Shown here piece by piece: positions 43,386-52,699 of a stretch of DNA of 64,000 bases (its first letter is position 1; each line of letters opens with the position of its first letter). Location: positions 36,586 through 100,585 of the forward strand of contig NZ_JASKMT010000020.1 in the NCBI RefSeq assembly GCF_030124175.1. The letters run 5' to 3'. A program made the position numbers and the translations under genes. Below the pieces are notes generated by a model. That model was not told where the DNA came from. It ran no database searches and saw only the letters and a program-made list of their open reading frames with translations. The DNA is from Streptomyces sp. 549. GTDB lineage: Bacteria; Actinomycetota; Actinomycetes; Streptomycetales; Streptomycetaceae.

Positions 43386-43814
43386 TCAGGGCCTGGCGTA
43401 CGGCCGGGTGATGATCTCCATGTTGTGGCCGCTCGGGTCGTCGAAGTACGCGCCGCGACCGCCGAACAGGCGGTTGATCCGGCCGGGCTCGGTGTGGCTC
43501 GGGTCGGCGAAGTAGGTGACCCCGACCGCCTCCAGACGGCCGATCATGGCGTCGAAGTGCTCGTCGGGCACGAGGAACGCGTAATGCTGGGACTGGATCG
43601 GTTCGTCGCGCTTCTCGTAGTAGTCGAGTGTCACGCCGTTGCCGAGGTCGACGGGCAGGAACGGCCCGAAGGGCGCGCCGACCTCCAAACCCAGGATCGC
43701 GGCGATGAACTCTGCCGACAGTCGCCGGTCCGCGGCGTGGACGACGGTGTGGTTCAGCTCGACGGCGGTAGCCGGCGCCCCGGCGTCGTATCGGCGCTGC
43801 TTGTCATGTGGCAT
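43386..43814 (-). CDS. VOC-family dioxygenase/glyoxalase-like protein
   Basis: A 142-residue VOC-fold protein. Metal-site positions look intact: His in LNHTVVHA, His in SQHYAFLV, and Glu in HNMEIITR, so a metal-dependent reaction is plausible. YFDDPSGHNMEI is a typical terminal strand. The ATG at 43814 has only a weak upstream purine run. It is a single leftward gene next to the truncated NTPase. Substrate unknown. Confidence 0.82.
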   Translation of the reverse strand: MPHDKQRRYDAGAPATAVELNHTVVHAADRRLSAEFIAAILGLEVGAPFGPFLPVDLGNGVTLDYYEKRDEPIQSQHYAFLVPDEHFDAMIGRLEAVGVTYFADPSHTEPGRINRLFGGRGAYFDDPSGHNMEIITRPYARP

Positions 43815-44130
43815 GTGAGAGGTGTCCCCAGGTCGTGGTCCGCTGTGGAGCGCCGCTTGGGCGCATGGAGAACGACAGGGAGTAGGCGGGGCTCTGGCCC
43901 GCCCCGCGCTCACGCCGGGGCCGGGCGCCTCACTCGTGTGTGGCCCATGGCCGACCCGGCAGTCACCCGAGCGACCCTAGTCCCCCACCCCCGCCGCGGC
44001 AACGCCGAACCCCGCACGCCCCGACGGGCCGTGGAAGACCCCGCACCACGCACGGCCTGAGGATGCGTCAGCGGGTCCCGCCCACCGAGGGGCGGGGCCC
44101 GGGTGGCCGCGCGGCCACCCGGGCAGGCGG
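43815..44130. other. Spacer between VOC gene and cbs, with terminator
   Basis: This 316-base gap holds the promoter side of the leftward VOC gene and the 28-base terminator palindrome of cbs. I see no additional gene. Confidence 0.5.
44097..44124 (-). terminator. 28-base perfect palindrome after cbs
   Basis: GCCCGGGTGGCCGC followed directly by its complement, 6 bases past the stop of the leftward cbs gene. Confidence 0.85.
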
Positions 44131-45519
44131 CTACTTGGTGCCGCGGGCGAGGAACGCCAGCAGGTCCTGGCGGCTCACCACACCGGTGGGCTTGCCGTCG
44201 ACGAGTACGACGGCGGCGTCGGCGCTCTCCAGGACGGCCATCAGGTCGCCGACCGGCTCACCGGAGCCGACCTGCGGCAGCGGCGGGCTCATGTGCTTCT
44301 CCAACGCGTCACCGAGCGAGGCGCGGGTGGTGAACAGGGCGTCCAGCAGTTCCCGCTCGACCACGGACCCGACGACCTCGGCGGCCATCACGTCCGGGTG
44401 GCCGGCGCCGGGCTTGACGATCGGCATCTGCGAGACGCCGTACTCCCGGAGCACGTCGATGGCCTCGCCGACGGTCTCCTCGGGGTGCATGTGCACCAGC
44501 GAGGGCAGCGCGCCCTCCTTGTGCCGCAGCACGTCGGAGACGCGGGCGACGGTCGGCTCGCCCTCCTCCAGAAAGCCGTAGTCGGCCATCCACTCGTCGT
44601 TGAAGATCTTCGACAGGTAGCCGCGTCCGCTGTCCGGGAGCAGGACGACGACGACGTCCTCGGGCGTCAGCCGCTCGGCCACCTCCAGGGCGGCGACGAC
44701 GGCCATGCCGCAGGAGCCGCCGACTAGCAGGCCCTCCTCCTTGGCCAGGCGCCGCGTCATCCGGAAGGAGTCCTTGTCGGAGACGGCGATGATCTCGTCG
44801 GTGACCTCGCTGTCGTAGGCGCTGGGCCAGAAGTCCTCACCGACGCCCTCGACGAGGTAGGGGCGGCCCGAGCCGCCGGAGTAGACCGAGCCCTCCGGGT
44901 CCGCACCGATGATCTTCACCGCGCCGTCGGAGACCTCCTTGAGGTACCGCCCGGTGCCGGAGATCGTGCCGCCGGTGCCGATGCCGGTGACGAAGTGGGT
45001 GATCCGGCCGTCCGTCTGCTTCCACAGTTCGGGGCCGGTCGTCTCGTAGTGCGAGCGGGGGTTGGCCGGGTTGCTGTACTGGTCGGGCTTCCAGGCACCG
45101 GGAGTCTCCCGCACCAGCCGGTCGGAGACGTTGTAGTACGAGTCGGGGTGCTCGGGGTCGACGGCCGTCGGGCAGACCACGACCTCGGCGCCGTACGCCC
45201 GCAACACGTTGATCTTGTCCAGGGACACCTTGTCCGGACAGACGAAGATGCACCGGTAGCCCTTCTGCTGGGCGACGATCGCCAAGCCCACTCCGGTGTT
45301 GCCGGAGGTCGGCTCGACGATGACACCTCCCGGCTGGAGCGCACCCGACCGTTCGGCGGCCTCGATCATCCGCACGGCGATCCGGTCCTTCACCGACCCG
45401 CCGGGGTTGAAGTACTCCACCTTCGCCAGGACGGTGGCACCGTGGGGTGAGGTCACGTTGTTCAGCTTGACCAGCGGGGTGTTGCCGACAAGCTCGATCA
45501 TCGACTCGTGATACTGCAC
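44131..45519 (-). CDS. cbs: Cystathionine beta-synthase
   Basis: A PLP enzyme joining serine and homocysteine to cystathionine in reverse transsulfuration. The 462-residue protein has the catalytic Lys44 in PGGSVKDR, the phosphate loop GTGGTISGTG, SGNTG and GSCGMAVVAA. A C-terminal pair of CBS regulatory domains (about 335-460) follows. The GTG at 45519 has GGAG 7 bases upstream and begins VQYHESMIELVGNTPLVKL, the usual N-terminus. A cysteine synthase role is less likely because the CBS pair is present. Confidence 0.94.
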   Translation of the reverse strand: MQYHESMIELVGNTPLVKLNNVTSPHGATVLAKVEYFNPGGSVKDRIAVRMIEAAERSGALQPGGVIVEPTSGNTGVGLAIVAQQKGYRCIFVCPDKVSLDKINVLRAYGAEVVVCPTAVDPEHPDSYYNVSDRLVRETPGAWKPDQYSNPANPRSHYETTGPELWKQTDGRITHFVTGIGTGGTISGTGRYLKEVSDGAVKIIGADPEGSVYSGGSGRPYLVEGVGEDFWPSAYDSEVTDEIIAVSDKDSFRMTRRLAKEEGLLVGGSCGMAVVAALEVAERLTPEDVVVVLLPDSGRGYLSKIFNDEWMADYGFLEEGEPTVARVSDVLRHKEGALPSLVHMHPEETVGEAIDVLREYGVSQMPIVKPGAGHPDVMAAEVVGSVVERELLDALFTTRASLGDALEKHMSPPLPQVGSGEPVGDLMAVLESADAAVVLVDGKPTGVVSRQDLLAFLARGTK

Positions 45520-45713
45520 TGTGGTCTCCGCGTTAAGGGGGGTGGCCGCGGTCGCGGACCCTACCGCAAGCCTATTGCGCTGCTCGCGCTCGAGTGTCGC
45601 GTTGCAGGCTGTGGTGCGCGGGGCAACACAGTGGTAGCTGATGCGCCGCGAACACGTCCGGACACGGCACGTGACCGGCCGCAGGACACACAAGAGGGAG
45701 GCGGTCCACACAC

Positions 45714-46718
45714 ATGTCGAGGGCGAGGGTTGCGCGGCGGATCGCTACGGCCGCGGCTTACGGGAGCGGCGGCATCGGAGTGCTGAGCGGCGCCGCGATC
45801 GGGTTGCTGCTGGCGGAGATGCGGCTGGCCCGGCGGAAGATGGGCGGCTCCGGCGACGTGCCGCCGAGAGCGGACGGGCTGTACGGGGCGGCGTTCGCCC
45901 ACCGGGACGGGCCACCGCTGCGGCTGGCGTTCCTCGGCGACTCCACGGCGGCCGGCCAGGGCGTGCACCGGGCCCGGCAGACGCCGGGCGCGCTGCTGGC
46001 GTCCGGGGCCGCGGCGGTCGGCGAGCGTCCCGTGGAGCTGCGCAACGTGGCGCTGCCCGGTGCGCAGTCCGACGACCTGGAACGACAGGTTTCGGTGCTG
46101 CTGGGCGAACGTGAGCAGGTGCCCGACGTGTGCGTGGTGATGATCGGCGCCAACGACGTCACCGGCCGCATGCCGCTGGCCCGTTCGGTGCGGCACCTGT
46201 CGGACGCGGTGACGCGGCTGCGCACCGCGGGTTGCGAGGTGGTGGTCGGCACCTGCCCTGACCTGGGTTCGGTGGAGCCGGTGGGGCAGCCGCTGCGGTG
46301 GCTGGCGCGGCGGCTGAGCAGGCAGCTGGCGGCGGCGCAGACCATCGCCGTGGTGGAGCTGGGCGGGCGGACGGTGTCGCTGGGTGACCTGCTCGGCCCT
46401 GAGTTCGCGGCGAACCCGCGTGAGCTGTTCGGCCCTGACAACTACCACCCTTCGGCGGAGGGCTACGCGACCGCCGCGATGGCCATGCTGCCGACGCTGT
46501 GCGCGGCGCTGGGCCTGTGGCCGGACGCCGAGGACCAGCCGGACACCGCGCGCCGCGAGGGCCTGCTGCCGGTGGCCAGGGCCGCCGCGGCGGCGGTCTC
46601 GGAGGGCGGCACCGAGGTCACCGCGGCCCGCGGGCCGTGGGCGCTGCTGCGGCACCGGCGCCGCCGGCGGTTCACCGCCGAGGACCCGGCGCCCGCCGAG
46701 CAGACCAGCACCGGCTGA
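45714..46718 (+). CDS. SGNH/GDSL-type hydrolase, membrane-anchored
   Basis: A 334-residue protein. One N-terminal membrane segment (about 12-35) anchors an SGNH-hydrolase domain (about 70-270). Block I is LGDSTAAG (Ser77), block III GANDVT, and block V YHPSAEGY, where the catalytic His lies. The C-terminal 60 residues are disordered and basic. It is probably a lipase/esterase or acyl-modifying enzyme of the envelope. It ends in a strong terminator shared with the ABC permease. Confidence 0.9.
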   Translation: MSRARVARRIATAAAYGSGGIGVLSGAAIGLLLAEMRLARRKMGGSGDVPPRADGLYGAAFAHRDGPPLRLAFLGDSTAAGQGVHRARQTPGALLASGAAAVGERPVELRNVALPGAQSDDLERQVSVLLGEREQVPDVCVVMIGANDVTGRMPLARSVRHLSDAVTRLRTAGCEVVVGTCPDLGSVEPVGQPLRWLARRLSRQLAAAQTIAVVELGGRTVSLGDLLGPEFAANPRELFGPDNYHPSAEGYATAAMAMLPTLCAALGLWPDAEDQPDTARREGLLPVARAAAAAVSEGGTEVTAARGPWALLRHRRRRRFTAEDPAPAEQTSTG

Positions 46719-46776
46719 GCGGTTCGGCGGCTCCGGCTCAGGGCCGGCCCCGCCCGCCGGGAAGGCTCCGAACGCG

Positions 46777-46824
46777 CCGGTGCCCGGCGCTCCCGGGGAT
46801 TCCCCTGGGAGCGCCGGGCACCGG
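46777..46824. terminator. Bidirectional 18-bp hairpin
   Basis: Arms CCGGTGCCCGGCGCTCCC (46777-46794) and exact complement (46807-46824) lie between the convergent SGNH hydrolase and ABC permease genes. Confidence 0.92.
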
Positions 46825-46866
46825 TTCGCGGGTGGGGGCGGGCTTTCGGCCGCCCCCACCCGTCGC

Positions 46867-49407
46867 TCACTCCGCCTTGATGGCGGTGAGCATGTTGAGC
46901 CTGGCGGCGCGGCGGGCCGGCCAGACCGCGGCCAGCACACCGACGATCGCAGCGAGGGCCAGGAAGATCGCGATGCGGCCCCAGGGGATCAGCAGCGCGT
47001 AGCTGTCCACCGACGAACCGATGACCTCTCCGGCCGCCCAGCCGAAGAACACGCCGAGCCCGACGCCCATGACACCGCCGAACAGCGCGATCACCACCGA
47101 CTCCAGCCGGACCATGCTCTTGATCCCGCTGCGGTCCAGGCCGATGGCGCGCAGCATGCCGATCTCCTGGGACCGCTCGAACACCGACATGGCGAGCGTG
47201 TTGACCACACCGAGCACGGCGACGATCACCGCCATGGCGAGCAGCCCGTAGAGCATGTTCAGCATCAGGGTGAACATCTGCGCGATGGACTCCGAGACGT
47301 CCTTCTTGTCCTGCACCAGGACCGCCGGGTTGTTCCCGAGGGCCTTCTCCAGGTCGGCCTTGGCCGACTCGCTGGTGCCGCCCGCGGTCTTCACCAGGAT
47401 CTGCGAGGCGCTCTGCTCGCTCAGGTGCGGCGCGAGCGCGTCGTTGTCCATCATGACGCCGCTGATCATCTCGTTGCCCTGGTAGACACCGGAGACGGTC
47501 AGCTCGCCCTTCTTGTCGTCCTCGAAGGTCACCGGGACGGTGGAGCCGAGCTTCCAGCCGTTCTCCTCGGCCGTCTTCAGGTCGACGACGACCTTGCTGC
47601 CGCTGAGGCCGTCCATCGAGCCGGCGGTGAACTCCATCGAGGTGAGCTTGCCGATGTCCGCGCCGTTGACCCCGGTCAGCATCGCCCAGCTGTCGGCGTC
47701 GCCGTCGAGCGTCACCGAGGAGCTGATCAGGGGGCTGATCGCGGTGATCTGGTCCTCGTCGGCCAGGCTCTTCTCCACGTCGGGGGAGAGCCGGGAGAAG
47801 TTGGCCATGCTGATCGTGTAGTCGGCGCGCAGCGACTCGGTGGCCATCTTGTCGATGGCTGCCTGGGCGCTGCCGGCGATGACCGTCATGCCGGTGATCA
47901 GGGTCAGGCCGATCATCAGCGCGGAGGCCGTCGCGGCGGTGCGGCGCGGGTTGCGGACTGCGTTCTGCCGGGCGAGCTTGCCCGAGATCCCGAAGACGCG
48001 CAGCAGGGGTGCGGCGGCGGCGATCATCGGCCGGGACAGCAGCGGCGTCAGTACGAACACGCCGATGATCAGGACCGCCGCGCCGAGCCCCATGGGCATG
48101 GTGGCGGCGTCCGTGTCGAGGGTCGTGCCCCACAGCACGACCAGCACGCCGATGGCGGCGAGGACCGAGCCGATGGTGTTGCGGATGACCAGGGAGCGGG
48201 TGGACGCGGTGGCGTGGACGCTGTTCATCGCGGCGACCGGCGGGATCTTCGCGGCCCGGCGGGCCGGCAGCCAGGCCGCCAGCACGGTGATGACCACACC
48301 GACGGCGAGCGAGGCGATCACGGCGCTCGGAGGCACGATCAGCGGTCCGTCGGGCACGGTGGCGCCGAGCGTGCCCATCAGCGCCCGCAGCCCCGCGCCG
48401 ATGGCGATGCCGACGGCCAGACCGGCGACACCGGCGATGGCACCGACGGCCGTCGCCTCGACCAGGATCGAACGGGTCACCTGGCGGCGGCTGGCACCGA
48501 CCGCCCGCAGCAGCGCGAGTTCCTTGGTGCGCTGGGTGACGAGCATGGTGAAGGTGTTGGCGATGATGAAGACGCCCACGAACAGCGAGATGCCGGCGAA
48601 GACGAGCATGCCCGTCTGCATGCCGCTCATCTGCCGCTCGATGGCGGCGGACTGGTCGGCGGCGAGCTTCTTGCCCGTGACCGCCTCGGCCCCGTCCGGC
48701 AGCGTCTTCTCCACCTGGGACAGCAGCTCTGCCTGGGAGGTGCCGGCGGCCGCCGAGAGGGTGATCTCGCTGAAGTCGCCCGGCTCGGCGTACGTCTTCT
48801 GCGCGGTGGCGGTGTCGAAGAGCACCAGGGTGCCGCCGGCCGCGACGTTGCCGTCGTCGGTGGTGAACACGCCGACGACCTTCTCCTCACGCACCGGACC
48901 GTCCACCGACAGGCGGGCGGTGTCGCCGACCTGGTAGCCGGTGCGTTCGGCGGTCTTGGCGTCGAGCGCGATCTCGCCCTCCTGCCGGGGGGCGCGGCCG
49001 TCCTTCATCGGGTAGCGGCCGTCCTCGGCCTGCCCGTCGGCCCCGGCGTAGTAGTTGGCGCCGGTGGTGCCCCAGCCCTCGCCGACCAGCTTGCCCTTCT
49101 TGTCGGCGAGCGCGGCGAAGCCGGAGATCGTGCCGGTCGCCTGGTCGGTGCCGGGCAGCGCGGCGACCTTGTCCAGGAGTTCCTGGTCGACCGGCGTCCG
49201 GGCGTCGGAGTCGGCGTCGGCACCCGGCTGGACGGCGACGTCGACGTGGTCGAAGCCCTTCTCGGAGCTCTTCTGGAAGGCGTCGGAGACGGTGGAGGTG
49301 AAGACCAGGGTGCCGGAGACGAACGCGACGCCGAGCAGTACGGCGAGCACGGTCATCAGCAGCCTGGCCTTGTGCGCGAGCACGTTGCGCAAGGCGGTAC
49401 GGAGCAT
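46867..49407 (-). CDS. ABC transporter permease, FtsX-like (MacB type)
   Basis: An 846-residue permease. Two FtsX-type membrane modules of about four helices each are visible (around residues 15-40 and 260-390, then 430-480 and 720-840), with two large extracytoplasmic domains between. The N-terminus MLRTALRNVLAHKARLLMT is typical of the duplicated eight- to ten-helix form, which exports peptides or lipoproteins or acts mechanically. The ATP-binding partner starts 1 kb upstream on the same strand. The ATG at 49407 has AGGAC upstream. Confidence 0.93.
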   Translation of the reverse strand: MLRTALRNVLAHKARLLMTVLAVLLGVAFVSGTLVFTSTVSDAFQKSSEKGFDHVDVAVQPGADADSDARTPVDQELLDKVAALPGTDQATGTISGFAALADKKGKLVGEGWGTTGANYYAGADGQAEDGRYPMKDGRAPRQEGEIALDAKTAERTGYQVGDTARLSVDGPVREEKVVGVFTTDDGNVAAGGTLVLFDTATAQKTYAEPGDFSEITLSAAAGTSQAELLSQVEKTLPDGAEAVTGKKLAADQSAAIERQMSGMQTGMLVFAGISLFVGVFIIANTFTMLVTQRTKELALLRAVGASRRQVTRSILVEATAVGAIAGVAGLAVGIAIGAGLRALMGTLGATVPDGPLIVPPSAVIASLAVGVVITVLAAWLPARRAAKIPPVAAMNSVHATASTRSLVIRNTIGSVLAAIGVLVVLWGTTLDTDAATMPMGLGAAVLIIGVFVLTPLLSRPMIAAAAPLLRVFGISGKLARQNAVRNPRRTAATASALMIGLTLITGMTVIAGSAQAAIDKMATESLRADYTISMANFSRLSPDVEKSLADEDQITAISPLISSSVTLDGDADSWAMLTGVNGADIGKLTSMEFTAGSMDGLSGSKVVVDLKTAEENGWKLGSTVPVTFEDDKKGELTVSGVYQGNEMISGVMMDNDALAPHLSEQSASQILVKTAGGTSESAKADLEKALGNNPAVLVQDKKDVSESIAQMFTLMLNMLYGLLAMAVIVAVLGVVNTLAMSVFERSQEIGMLRAIGLDRSGIKSMVRLESVVIALFGGVMGVGLGVFFGWAAGEVIGSSVDSYALLIPWGRIAIFLALAAIVGVLAAVWPARRAARLNMLTAIKAE

Positions 49408-49539
49408 GCGGGAGTCCTGGAGGTGGAGGGCGGCAGGGTCGGATGGCAGCGGCAGCGGCCTGACCGCTCACCCGGCCGGCGCTGCTTCTCGTGGCGCGCC
49501 GGACGGCCCCGACGGGCCGGGCCCCTGACGGATCAGACG

Positions 49540-49675
49540 GGCCGGGCAGGTCGGGCAGGCGGGTCAGGTGGCTCCTGACGGGTCGGGCAGGTCCTGGCAG
49601 GCCCGTGGGTCAGACGGAGTCAGAGCGGATCTGACGGGTCCTGGCAGGTCCTGGCAGGTCCTTCCGGGTCAGGTG
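49540..49675. repeat. Degenerate GGTCCTGGCA-type repeats between ABC genes
   Basis: The spacer between the ATPase stop and the permease start contains many imperfect 10-base units: GGTCCTGGCA is repeated two to three times near 49640-49665 with GGTCAG and GGGTCGGGCAGG variants before it. No clear hairpin. The spacer is 261 bases, long for a permease-ATPase pair. Confidence 0.55.
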
Positions 49676-50445
49676 GTGCGGCGCTTGCCGTCGAAGCCCT
49701 TCATCCGTTCGAGCAAGGCGTCCGCAGTGGGGTCGGCGATGTCGTCGACGATGCGGCCGTCGGCGAGGAAGATCACCCGGTCCGCGTAGGCGGCGGCGAC
49801 CGGGTCGTGGGTGACCATGACGACGGTCTGACCCAGTTCGCGGACGGAGTTGCGCAGGAAGCCCAGCACCTCGGCGCCGGAGCGGGAGTCCAGGTTTCCC
49901 GTGGGCTCGTCGCCGAAGATGATCGCGGGCTGGGAGGCGAGGGCCCGGGCGACGGCGACCCGCTGCTGCTGGCCGCCGGACAGCTCGCTGGGCCGGTGCT
50001 TGAGGCGGTCGGCGAGACCCACCGTTTCGACTACCCGGTCGAGCCACTCCTTGTCGGGCTTGCGGCCGGCGATGTCCATCGGGAGGGTGATGTTCTCCAG
50101 GGCGTTCAGTGTGGGAAGCAGGTTGAACGCCTGGAAGATGAAGCCGATCTTGTCACGGCGGAGCTGGGTGAGCTTCTTGTCCTTCAGCGCGGTCAGCTCG
50201 ACGTCGCCGATGCGGGCGGAGCCGGAGGACACCGAGTCGAGTCCGGCCATGCAGTGCATGAGCGTGGACTTGCCGGACCCGGAAGGGCCCATGATCGCGG
50301 TGAACTGGCCCTGCCGGAAGTCGACGGAGACCTGGTCCAGCGCGATCACCTGGGTCTCCCCGGTGCCGTAGACCTTCGACAGGTCCTGGGCGCGGGCGGC
50401 GGCGACGCCGGTGAGGGTGGCGCCTGGCTGGGTGGTGGTGGTCAC
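49669..50445 (-). CDS. ABC transporter ATP-binding protein (LolD/MacB type)
   Basis: A 258-residue ATPase partner of the FtsX-like permease. Walker A is GPSGSGKST, Q-loop FQAFNLLP, signature LSGGQQQR, Walker B IIFGDEPTGNLD and H-loop VTHD. The GTG at 50445 has AGGAG about 11 bases upstream; an ATG at 50487 with GGGGACAGG is an alternative that adds 14 residues. It is first in the operon. Confidence 0.94.
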   Translation of the reverse strand: MTTTTQPGATLTGVAAARAQDLSKVYGTGETQVIALDQVSVDFRQGQFTAIMGPSGSGKSTLMHCMAGLDSVSSGSARIGDVELTALKDKKLTQLRRDKIGFIFQAFNLLPTLNALENITLPMDIAGRKPDKEWLDRVVETVGLADRLKHRPSELSGGQQQRVAVARALASQPAIIFGDEPTGNLDSRSGAEVLGFLRNSVRELGQTVVMVTHDPVAAAYADRVIFLADGRIVDDIADPTADALLERMKGFDGKRRTT

Positions 50446-50822
50446 GGAACTCGACTCCTGTCGGGCTGGCTGAGTGGACGACTCCATCCTGTCCCCGGGA
50501 TCGGCTGCGGGGATCAGCCCACGCGCCCGTCTTGGGGGGACCCCTGCGACGTACACCCGGCGCCCGGTGTCCTACCTGGGGATGACCTCTCCCCGGAGGG
50601 TCCCCCCAGGGGCCGCAGAGGGCTGTTTTGCGACATTCCTCAGAGCCGGGCCGTTCCCAGCGTGGCACGCGAGGCCGGAGGGGACGGATGACGCCGCATC
50701 AGTTGCCCGCAAATCAAGACAACCTCGCTTGCTCGCACCGCCGTTCGGGTCGCGGACCCCGATAGGCTCGACCTGCACCCCGTAACGGACCGAACGCACA
50801 CGCTCACGGTCCCGAAGCCGGT
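50446..50822. promoter_or_regulatory. Region between ABC operon and bldA
   Basis: This 377-base spacer carries the promoter of the leftward ABC genes and that of the rightward tRNA. A TAGGCT hexamer at 50763-50768 resembles a -10 box about 55 bases before the mature tRNA. No clear -35 is visible. No gene seen. Confidence 0.4.
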
Positions 50823-50908
50823 GCCCGGATGGTGGAATGCAGACACGACGAGCTTAAACCTCGTTGGCCTACGTGGCCGTGCCGGTTCGAGTCCGGCTCC
50901 GGGCACCA
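50823..50908 (+). tRNA. bldA: tRNA-Leu (anticodon UAA), bldA
   Basis: An 86-base class II tRNA. The acceptor stem GCCCGGA pairs with TCCGGGC and CCA is encoded (906-908). The anticodon stem ACGAG/CTCGT encloses the loop CTTAAAC with anticodon TAA at 50855-50857, and a long variable arm is present. This is the only tRNA able to read the rare UUA leucine codon in Streptomyces and is the classic developmental gene bldA. The sequence agrees closely with the S. coelicolor gene from memory. Confidence 0.96.
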
Positions 50909-51053
50909 CTCTTCACTGTGGCTCTGAGCTGGGGAAAAGACCGAACTCCAACCCACTGGTTCGTGGCCTTGGAACACCGTGGGAGCACGAACCGGACGCG
51001 CTGGGCCGCCGAGACCAAGTGCCCACCCACCCGCTGTCTCGGGAGGTGTCCCA

Positions 51054-51520
51054 GTGACCGGGATCAGCGACTCCGTGGCTCACGTCGTGCGCCGGGTGGA
51101 TCGGGAGGCCGCAGCAGCCTCGTGGCTGCTCACCGCCGCGTCGGACAGGCGGCAGGCCCGCCGTGAATGGTCGGAACACGGCATCACGCTACTCGCGTGC
51201 GGCGGCATCATGACCGCCGTACGTATTACGGCCGGTCTGGTCCACGCCGCCGCCGGCACCGACGAGCCGAATGCCCTGAACGCCTACCTCCGCGACGCGG
51301 TGGAGGGCGACGGACTTCCCCGGCACGGAGTGCCTGGACGCGCGGACCTATCTCGGCGTCCCGGCCGTGGACTGTACCGAGCCGGGGACCGCTCGCTCCC
51401 ACTGGTGCGTGCCGCTCTACTCGGGATGGTGTCCCGCCGAGTGGTGTAGCGGGTCGGGGGTCGAACGCGCGGGTGTCTGCCCGGGGCGTGCATCCGCTGT
51501 CACCGCGTGCTCCCTGACTT
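51054..51520 (+). pseudogene. Frameshifted hypothetical gene
   Basis: The GTG frame at 51054 encodes a coherent N-terminus (MTGISDSVAHVVRRVDREAAAASWLLTAASD, LLACGGIMTAVRITAGLVHAAAGT) of a small Streptomyces protein of unknown role. Near 51305-51325 the protein-like text moves to another frame (TDFPGTECLDARTYLGVPAV, ARSHWCVPLYSGWCPAEWC), so a frameshift and partial loss have occurred. Neither frame alone is complete. Confidence 0.6.
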
Positions 51521-51843
51521 AGCTGCCCGCGCCCCGACAACCGCTCCCAAGCCGGTTGCCACTAACCCGATCACTGCGATGGCGAGAGGAACCACGAAAT
51601 CCGTCACGGCGGCACATCATGGCTGCTCAATCAGTTCAAGGGAACACCGCGTCGTGCGGCCTGACAGCAGGACCAACGGCATCACAGCTCGTCAATCAAC
51701 CGCGAATACATGAACATGTCCCGGCGTTCGTCCCCCACCTGTCGCCATCCACGCAGCACCGAGCGCAACCCGCGCGGAGCAACCTCACCGCTGCTTCGTC
51801 AATGACGACAGAGGGTGTCGGGTTTACGGCTGACGATGGACGT
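51521..51843. other. Gap with no gene recognised
   Basis: A 323-base stretch between the broken gene and the PNPOx-like gene. It is somewhat AT-richer than average. It should hold the promoter of the gene at 51844. I saw no hairpin or repeat. Confidence 0.4.
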
Positions 51844-52365
51844 ATGCGCGAAACCCCAGAAGAACTCGACAAGCTCCAGTCCCTCCTCGACTCCTCCCTC
51901 TCCGGCTCGACCGCACACCTCCGCTCGATCGTCGAGGGCCGCACCATCACGGCGGCGCAGCTCACCGGGGCCCTCACCGGCATGTGCACGCTCGCCCTCT
52001 CCACGGTGACCGCAAAGGGCGAACCGCGGATCAGCGGCGCCGACGGGCACTTCCTGCACGGCCGGTGGCACTTCGGCACGGCGCGCAACGCCGCCAAGGC
52101 CCGTCATCTCGCGGCCCGTCCGGCCGCCAGCGTCGCGCACATGCGCGGCGAGGACCTCGGCGTGTTCACCCACGGCACGGTGGAGGAGATGAACCCCGAG
52201 GACGCCGAGACCACGGCCGACTGGCAGGAACTCCTCGCCTACTTGAAGGACTTCTACGGCGACGACGACGCCTTCGACTGGAACCGCGAAGTCGTCTACT
52301 ACCGGCTGAACCCGCACTGGATGACCGTCTACGCCCCCGACCTCGACAAGCTCACCGGCACGTGA
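51844..52365 (+). CDS. Pyridoxamine 5'-phosphate oxidase-like protein
   Basis: A 173-residue single-domain flavin or F420-binding split-barrel protein. The core strands read LALSTVTAKGEPRISGADGHFLHGRWHFGT and AARPAASVAHMRGEDLGVFTHG. Members reduce quinones or mycotoxin-like lactones, or act as haem oxygenases; the exact reaction is not predictable. The ATG at 51844 is the first in-frame start after a non-coding stretch. Confidence 0.85.
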   Translation: MRETPEELDKLQSLLDSSLSGSTAHLRSIVEGRTITAAQLTGALTGMCTLALSTVTAKGEPRISGADGHFLHGRWHFGTARNAAKARHLAARPAASVAHMRGEDLGVFTHGTVEEMNPEDAETTADWQELLAYLKDFYGDDDAFDWNREVVYYRLNPHWMTVYAPDLDKLTGT

Positions 52366-52506
52366 CGCCGGGCCCGTCGACGAGGGCCTGCACCTGCGCG
52401 TACGTGGGTGCGGGGCCGGTCGACGGCGCGCCGTCGCGTACCGCCAGCGCCGTGGCGACGGCCTCGCCCAGCGCCCGCCGGTACAGCAGCGACCCGAGGC
52501 TGCCCC
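52352..52506 (-). pseudogene. C-terminal fragment of an unidentified gene
   Basis: On the minus strand a frame reads GSLLYRRALGEAVATALAVRDG ... TYAQVQALVDGPGVTCR and stops at 52352, overlapping the PNPOx-like gene end. Its upstream continuation is interrupted at about 52506 by a G/C-rich repeat element, so only about 50 codons remain. Parent family not recognised. Confidence 0.35.
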
Positions 52507-52557
52507 GCCCCCAAGCTCTCAACTCCGCTTCGCTGCGTTCGAGCAGGGAGTACCCCC
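52507..52557. repeat. Streptomyces-type intergenic repeat element
   Basis: The sequence from GCCCCCAAGCTCTC to TACCCCC, with the internal core CGCTGCGTTCGAGCAGGGAG, resembles short repeats that are common in Streptomyces intergenic DNA. The assignment is from memory and only one copy is in this window. It sits where the neighbouring gene fragment breaks off. Confidence 0.45.
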
Positions 52558-52699
52558 TTCGCCGAGGTCGAGCAGCGCCTTCAGGTCCGGGCCGCTACTC
52601 GGCCGCTCAGCTCTGTGCGCCAAGAGACGTAGCGGCCCTGGTGCGCGCGGGGCTACTCGCCGTCCGGGCTGCTGAGGACCGAGACCAGTGAGCACGCCG

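Noticed and set aside
46384..49578. A 1064-codon plus-strand open frame opposite the ABC permease
   Set aside because: It is the antisense shadow of a GC-rich membrane gene: Arg/His/Asp/Gly-rich text with no domain, no ribosome site and no start.
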